Source: Dipteris shenzhenensis
Taxonomy: Eukaryota > Polypodiophyta > Polypodiopsida > Gleicheniales
Strand: one strand, 5' to 3'
Length of the DNA: 64,000 nucleotides
Assembly (NCBI GenBank): GCA_047967505.1
Contig: CM106541.1
Under the pieces are notes generated by a model. It worked only from the letters and a program-made list of their open reading frames with translations. It was not told the origin of the DNA and searched no databases. This document shows positions 46,301-54,400 of this stretch, in pieces. Made by a program: the position numbers and the translations under genes. Numbering within the stretch: the first letter of the stretch is position 1; each line of letters starts with the position of its first letter.

Positions 46301-49300
46301 TCTCTCTTACTTGTTGATGATTTCAGTCACATGACATAGGTATTCTGCCTAGCCAATAAATCTCAAGCTTTCGAGAAATTCAAAGACTAGAAGGCCGAGG
46401 TAGAGAAGGAGAAAGGGGAGGTAATCAAAGCCTTCCGCACCGACAGAGGGAAAGAGTTCACTTCTACAGAGTTCAATGGATTCTGCAAGAAGCACGGGAT
46501 TAAGAGACAGCTCGCACATCTCAACAGAATGGAGTCGCTGAGAGGAAGCACAGGACCTCACAAAGATAGGGTTGACCATGTTGCAAGGGAGGAATCTCTC
46601 GAAAGCCTTCAGGGGAGAAGCCGTGAACACTGCCGTTCACATCCTCAACAAAACCAAGACCAAGGTTGTTGATGGCAAGACTCCATACGAAGCTTATTAT
46701 GGTAAGAAGCCCATCATATCTCATCTAAGGGCTTTTGGTTCTAAAGCATTTGTGCATGTATACAAAGATAAGCAAACAAAGTTGGATCCCCATAGCCAGA
46801 GTTACATATTTGTGGGATACAGCCAAGAGTCCAAGGCCTGGCTATGCCACATATACCTCCTACCATTCACAAATGCAGACTTGACGTCCATCTGAAAAAT
46901 AGACCAACTGTGATAAGCAGCCAAGGCAATGACTGTTCGAATAGTCACCATTCTAGCTGTGGGGGTGAAGGTCTCGTCGAAGTCAAGTCCTTCTGACTGT
47001 GCATAGCCTTTCACCACCAATCTTGCTTTGTACTTGTCCAAGCTCCCATCTGACTTGAACTTAAGTTTGTACACCCATTTGGTCTCGATGACCTTCCGCT
47101 TGGCTAGTTTGGGCACTAAATCCCAGGTGTCATTTTTCAAAATGGCATCCATCTTTGCCTTCATGGCTTCCTAGGGAGCTTCTTCTCAGATGGAGGTGCT
47201 TTTGATGGAGTTGACTTGGGAGCTGGCTCTGGAATGGCATGCTCCTCCTCCTCCTCCTTGGGGTCTTCAGTCGGCTCCACCTCTCGAATGGTGACTTTGG
47301 GTGGCGGTAACGCTGGAAGTTCTAGAACCTCTTCTACAGGCTATGGCTCGGTCTCTTCAAAGATCACATCCCTGTTGATAAGGATCTTCTTCTTGTCCGG
47401 GTCAAATAGGTGGTACCAGGATTTCAGATTCTAGGATCCCCATCAAAAGTCTGCAAACTGAAGGCGGCCTTATACAGGCTGAAACAAGCCCCCAGAGCTT
47501 GGTACCAGCGGATAGATGTTTTCTTTCAAAAGATCGGGCTTCAGCGGAGTCCATCAGAGGCAAATCTCTATCTCAACACAGAGGGGGATTTGCGGCTGGT
47601 ATTGATTCTATATGTGGATGACCTCATCATTACTAGGGATCGTATGAAGAAGATTGCTCAGGTCAAGAGACTTCTCATGGAGGAGATCGATAACTGACTT
47701 AGACATACTTCACTACTTTCTTGGGATTGAGGTGAAGCAGGGAAAGAGCAGTATCTTTATTTCACAGGAGAAGTATTGCAAGGAACTCCTCAAACGCTTT
47801 GAGATGGAAAAGCAACAGTGACTCCCATGGAAACTGGTCTGAAGCTAAGTGTGCGTGATCCATCTCAGCCGGTTGATTCATCACTATATCAACGCTTGGT
47901 GGGGAGTTTTCTTTACCTCACCAATACTCAACCAGACATTTCCTTCGCAGATGGATTGCTCTCTCAGTTCTCCGCCACACCCAAGAAGGCTCATTGGGAC
48001 ACAGGTATGAGGGTGCTAAGGTACTTGAAGGGTACCTACACCTACGGCATCACTTATACCAGAGGCATTTAGTTGGGAGGTTTCTGTGCTAGTGATTGGG
48101 CGGGTGACATTGATACTCGGAGATCGACCTCTAGATATTGTTTCTTACTCTCATTAGGAGCTGTGTCATGGCTGAGTAAGAAACAACCTACTGTCGCCCT
48201 TTCATCTACAGATACGGAGTACAGGGCTGCCTATACAGCAGCATGTAAAGCATTGTGGCTCAAGTGGATCTTGGAGGACATGAGTGTGGCCCAAGAAGAT
48301 GCGACTGCAGTTATGTGCGACAACCAGAGTTGCATAGTGATCGCCAACAACCCCGTCTTTCACGCATGGACGAAGCACATCGAGGTCCATTACCACTTTG
48401 TTCAAGAACTCATAGATGAAAAACCATAGAGTTGATATACTGCCCGACCAACGACAACATCTCACATGTCTTCACGAAGGCGCTTCCCAAGGAGCAAATG
48501 GAACACGTCATTCGACGCATGGGGATCGGCCCACAGTTATGTCATTGAGGGGAGGTGTTAGAAGGTCATTGCCCCACCTGTGAGCCCCCGATTTGAGGGG
48601 ACAAGGGGGCAGAAGACCATAGGGGGTAGGGGAAGGAAAAAGGCAGCACACCTACTTGGCAAGGAGCCCGCGCAGCAACATGTTGATGGCACGGCATCCA
48701 ATGCGCCTCTTGGACCAGCATACGGGCGGTGTTGGGGACTGCAACAGCAGCCCATGACCCTTATATAGGCTTGGCCCAAGCCGGCAAGATCAGCCAGCAA
48801 AGACCGACCCAGCCTGTGGGCTGGCAGGTCGGTGCATTGGGCAAGGAGCCTACTCCCCAGTCGGCCAGTTTGAGGGGGTAGCCCCTCCTATAAAAAGCCC
48901 CCATTCCCCCCTCATTCCTCATCACCTGCACAGACAGCCCTGCACACAGGCAAGTGCGCAGAGGGAGAGGAAGAGTCTCAGCCATTGACAGCATCTCGGG
49001 CTGTTTGTACACGCTCATCCTTGAGCTTTTGTTTGCCCACTTTTGTGGAGGAATATATCTGAGTTTCTGTCCTCTTTCTCTTTCAATTTTACTGAGTGTT
49101 GTATGAGCTAGATAGGGAGTGAGGTGTGAGTGATTCTATCCTTTATTTCCAACACGGCCCCAAACCTGGATCTCCACAGATTCACTGCACGTGAAATAGA
49201 AAGCCAAACTAGAATGCTTGGCCAGCTGCTAACTATGTGGGCTATTGTAAGCAGCTACTAATAGGTCACTTGATCGAACGGCTTCAAATATGCCACATGG

Positions 49301-51429
49301 CTTTGTAGGATTTTAGAGTTTCATAAAACGCTCTAGTGCTGGCCAAGTAAAGAAAAGAGTGATTTTTCTATTCCTAAGAGATTTCTAGAGCCTCATCCAA
49401 CAGTTTTTTTGCACATCTGCAGAAATCTGAAACTATCCCAATGATGAGCTGTGGAGGGCCTCCAACCTCTATTAGCCCTGGTACGAGCCTTGTAGGTCAG
49501 GTCAACTCTATGAGTTGACTTCTTTGATCAACCATATGGTTGACTTGGGGGCCATATAGGCCACCCACCCTTTGTATTTTCCTCTTATCCATTTGAGCAA
49601 TACTACGTTTTCTTTGATCAACCATATGGTTGACTTGGGGGCCATATAGGCCACCCACCCTTTGTATTTTCCTCTTATCCATTTGAGCAATACTACGTTT
49701 TGCTCCAGCTTGTTGTTTGCTTCCCACACTCCACTCCCGTTCCATTGCATCCTGCACCCAAAACCTCTACTGTTGCGCTGGAATCTCCTGGCATTTCTAA
49801 CTGTGTAACGAAAGAAGGGGATGCTCTTCCCTCAATGCCCTTCTATGGTGACATTATTCACTTTATGCCTTCTAGATAAAGCATCCGCAACTCTATTCCG
49901 AGCTCCTTGAGTATAGACAATCTGAAAATGAAACATGGACAGAAAATTTGCCCAATACATCTGCTTTTCGGAGATCTTAATCTGAGTCAATAAATACTTG
50001 AGGCTCTGGTGGCCGGTCTTGACTGTAAAATCAGCTCTAGGAAGATAATGCTTCCAAATATTTAAAGCATGAATAACTACTAGCGTCTCTTTCTCATAAA
50101 CATCCAAATACATCTCGGCATCACGTAGCCTCCTACTTTCATAAGCTATAACCCGACCTTCTTGATGGAGGGCAGCTCCCACACACTCTCCACATGCATA
50201 GCAGTCCACCTGTTTCTGTAAATCTGGAACAACGAGAATAGGCTCGCTCTTTAACTTTTCTTTGAGAGCATTAAAAGCTGTCCTTTGTCTTTCTCCCCAT
50301 CTGAAACAGGCTTCCCCCCTTTCAGTCCAGCATGGACGCACCACCTCAGTCAATTCCACAAGATGAGATTAATGGTATCATATGGTTAGATCTCCTCCAG
50401 CTCCATACATCTCAGACTTGGAGGGGGGACCAGGAGCTCCCGACCAAGATCTAGTTCTATCACACCACATCCTGAGAGTATTGGAGGAGGGAGTCATAAT
50501 CAGACCCCAGTACCTCTAGGACAGAGGAGTCTCACATGTATTGAGGATCGCCATCAAACAGATGCGGGTTTCGTCCCATCAACTGAGGATTGAGGTTGGG
50601 AGAACTGCAAGCATACCCAGAGAGCAGCGGATCTGTATGTTGTGCACATTTGGGGTGGTTCAGACAGAGGAGCATTTTCTTTGTGTCTGCCCAGCCTACT
50701 ATAAGATCCGGGGACGATACCACTGCCTCTACCTATAGGGAAGCGGCTTCGGTCCACCCTCACAACTAATCCAGTTCCATGATCAGGTCTGCATTGCGCT
50801 CTATCTTATGGAGATACGCCGACACAAGAAGACACTACTATGACAAATCAAAGAGTAGCAAGAGGCGACCAAGCCACAGGATACAGAGGCTGACCGAGCA
50901 CAGCAATGCATCACAGACTCTATGCATTTGAGTCAACTCCAGGGCACAGCGGGATAGAGGAGGAGTCACTTGAGGATCAGCACAGAGGGCCAACCTGATG
51001 CCGCCAAGAGAGGAACGCAAAAACCACTCGTGACACAGAAAGCAGCTAGAGCACACTCTATTGAGGTCCATCCTATCACAGCTTTCCTCAATGGAGACCG
51101 CCAGAGACGACGGGTCACTCGGGACATAGCTTAGTGGGTTCAAAGATCGAGGAGACTGCTCCCCTCGCCACAGCGTGAGACAGCCCGACAGACGTAGATC
51201 TGAGATATTTTCACAACTCACCGGAGACACGGTGCTAGGCTTCGGTTTCTTAGTCCTAGCTCTCAGTTTACTTTGATTTTGCTTGATCTTTTGAGCTCAT
51301 TAGATCAATATAGATAAGTACTCAACAACGGCCTTAGCGTGCCCTTTGCTCCAGCCCACTGCGGCTTGTATGAGTTTCCCTTTTGTGTACTTTGTCCCAT
51401 AGGCCCATGAGGCCCCCCACGTATGCTAA

Positions 51430-51494
<65 letters not shown>

Positions 51495-54400
51495 ATCTAT
51501 ATATATATATATATATCTATATCTATCTATCTATCTATCTATCTATATCCGTCCCTCGTATCTCTTGTGCCAGCAAAGAGGAGCGAGGAGCGCCGCCAAC
51601 AAAGGGGGGGGCACCGCCAGTCAACATAGCGCCGCCAGCCAATGGCTCACCAACAAAGCCGCCAGCCGCCAACAGGTCTTCAATGTTATGAATGCATAGC
51701 TGGCCAGGAAGGCACAATACTCAATGGCAGTTCCAATTCGGAGATGATTTATGTTTACAGATTTGAAGCTCACACATAGATTAGCATCTCACATTGAGTT
51801 ATAGCTTAGTTCATGCGACACAGTTCAGTTCTCTAAGGCATTTTCTCCCCGGAAGTAGAAAAATATCAGGCTCAAGACATGGAGATTTTCTGTAGACCAT
51901 GCCATTTCTGATAGCAATGTTATACACCGTCAATGTTATCCTACATGGCCAACCTTTCTATACATCGTCAATGTTATCCACAGTCCAGCAGGGCCATCAT
52001 CCCATGATCATCCATTATCACCACAGGTCGTTCACCTAAAATTCCATGGGGAAACTTTGATTCACTCAGAGCCTCCCCAATTGACCACAGGACCATTATG
52101 TTGAAATAAGGCAGTGCCTGCCTCTGAGCCCCATCTGAGGACATTAGGTCTGCCTGGGGAGATCTTGTAATGGTGTTGTTATGCCCTGTCGTTGGAGCAG
52201 GCACCTGGGGAGGGAGAGGATCCCTTTTGGATTGTTTACCAGCAGTGTTAGGCCTTGTTTAGATGCAGTGGTAGCAGCAGGAGGCTGCAGTACAGCAGTC
52301 CCCACTCTCTGAAAAATGACCCTGGGGTAGGCCATTTTATAGGCTGCAGGCTAGTCAGCCAGCAGGTTGGCTGACTGACCCATCCCACAGACTCGCAGTC
52401 AGCCAGTCCAGGGGTTCTTCCAGCCTCTCCCCACCCCAGCCACTCCACGTGACTCCAGCACACTCTTCCCCCACTTCCACATTCGTTACTGCCTACAGTA
52501 GCCTACTTAGACCCCTCCCTGATGTGCATGGAGCAGGAGTTCTGATGCAGCAGTGGTTCCTTCACCTTCTTGGAACCCTACAGTGAATGTTTGTTCTCAG
52601 GTTCACTGTTTTGTTGCTGCAATACATTCAGATATCTTTAGATGAATCCAAGAATGTATTCGTTGTTCAGTTTACTGTGTGTTCTCTGAATCGTTTGCAG
52701 AAATTGAACTCGCACATGTTGTGTTGACCTTTCTATCCTGGGAAAGTCTGTCTCTCTGTTTTTCTACATGGCATCAGAGCCCAAGGTGTTCACATAGCAC
52801 TCAGTTCATACAGTTTCTAAGAGCCAGCTCTGTGTGGAGTGTATGATATTTCTGTGGCAAGTATGGCATCATCGCTTGCAGGTCTGAACTACACAGAAGC
52901 AAGCAAGCTTGACAGAACAAACTATCCATTGTGGAAGTTCAAGGTAAAGACTCAGCTCATAGCCACGAAACTATGGAAGGCTGTGATCAGCGAGCGGAGA
53001 GCACGGGGTAGTGACACCTGTAATAAGCATGCTGCCACATGGGTAGCACATAGGCTGCCATGTGGGCAGCATATAGACGTCCTTAGGTTTACGCCTATAG
53101 GGTAGCTCTGTCTGGAAGAGAGAGCCATGGGGTCCGCCATTCTATGGACCACACTTGGGCCCTGACTTAGGGCAGGTATGCAGCCTATTGGAGGCAGTCT
53201 GCAGACTGGGTCAGCCAGCCAGCAGACTGCCTGGAAGAGATAGCCATGGTGTCAGCCATTCTTCGGACCACTATGGGCCCTGAATTAGGGCAGGTATGTA
53301 GCCTATTGAAGGCAGTCTGCGGACTGGGTCAGCCAGCCAGCAGACTGGAATCTGGATCAGACTACCCCTGATTGGGTGAGCAAAACAGACGCCCAGTTGG
53401 GCAGTTCCAGGGGCATACCAGCTCCTATATAAAGCCCCCATTGTGGGGGGCATAGGTATTCAGCAGTAACCTTGCAGGCTGCAGTCTAGCTTCTCTAGAC
53501 TGCTCATCAGAGGCACAAGAGCAGGCGGATCAAGGCAGCAACAAGTGCAGTGGATTCGTCTCTGTCCAGGCTTCAAAAGCACCCAGGGCACAGAACAAGG
53601 CACAGATGGAGTTATAATCAAAGGATCTGCAGTCATCATTCTGAGGTCAGGCAATGTAGTTGAAAAACAGCATGCCTGTCCTTCAGAACACTAGAATTTT
53701 TATTATCTTGGTATACTCCATATGTTTATCACACAAGAGTATGCATCAGCGTCTGTGCACACCATTAGGAAAGGGTGGAGGAGATAAGAAACTACTCTAT
53801 TTGAGAATTTGGTCCTTGTTTGGATTGTGCAGTTATAATCTTTAAGATAGCAGCACCATTCACTCGTGCCTTCTTTGAACAAGCATCATGCATTGACTTT
53901 GGGATCCCAAGAAAGTGCATATATCTAGATGAATCAAGGAGCATGCCGAAACTCATCCTCTAAAAATACAACACAGTGTGCGGTTTCAATCTCATGATAG
54001 TCCCATAAACTTCATCACGCATAGCAGGGACTAGCTACTATGACATCCCCACTGACATCATCAGCGCCCAGCAGTGAGTGTAGACCATAGTATAAACATA
54101 AGCTCTCACACATCCACACACCCGCACATACTGAATCTACCGCATGTTGAAACTATCAATTCTCTCCTTTAAACTCTGAACCTATTGCAAAATGATGGTT
54201 GAATGGTTTGCTTAGCAAGGGTGAATGTAATAGCATGTATGGACAATAACTCGTTTCAAAAATGGAAGGGTTTGGGCGTTGGGTTTCCAGTGTTCAAGTT
54301 ATGCACAAAATGTCAAGGATCCATAATACCAATCTTAGAGGCACCAACCTTTTCAGTACTTGCCCTTGGGGATCCTTGCGAGGGGATCTTAAATTTTGTA

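Larger units (their letters stand above)
44893..49154 (+). mobile_element. Copia-4, 5'-truncated Ty1/copia element with an internal inversion
   Basis: In intron 1, antisense to CPSF160. Order: gag, zinc knuckle, protease, integrase, [inverted segment 46837-47420], reverse transcriptase C-terminal half, RNase H, polypurine tract, 3' LTR. The 5' LTR is missing. Several in-frame stops replace expected tryptophan codons. Confidence 0.88.

Noticed and set aside
47216-47434. Ser/Gly-rich plus-strand ORF
   Set aside because: It is the antisense of the inverted copia-4 integrase-RT linker.
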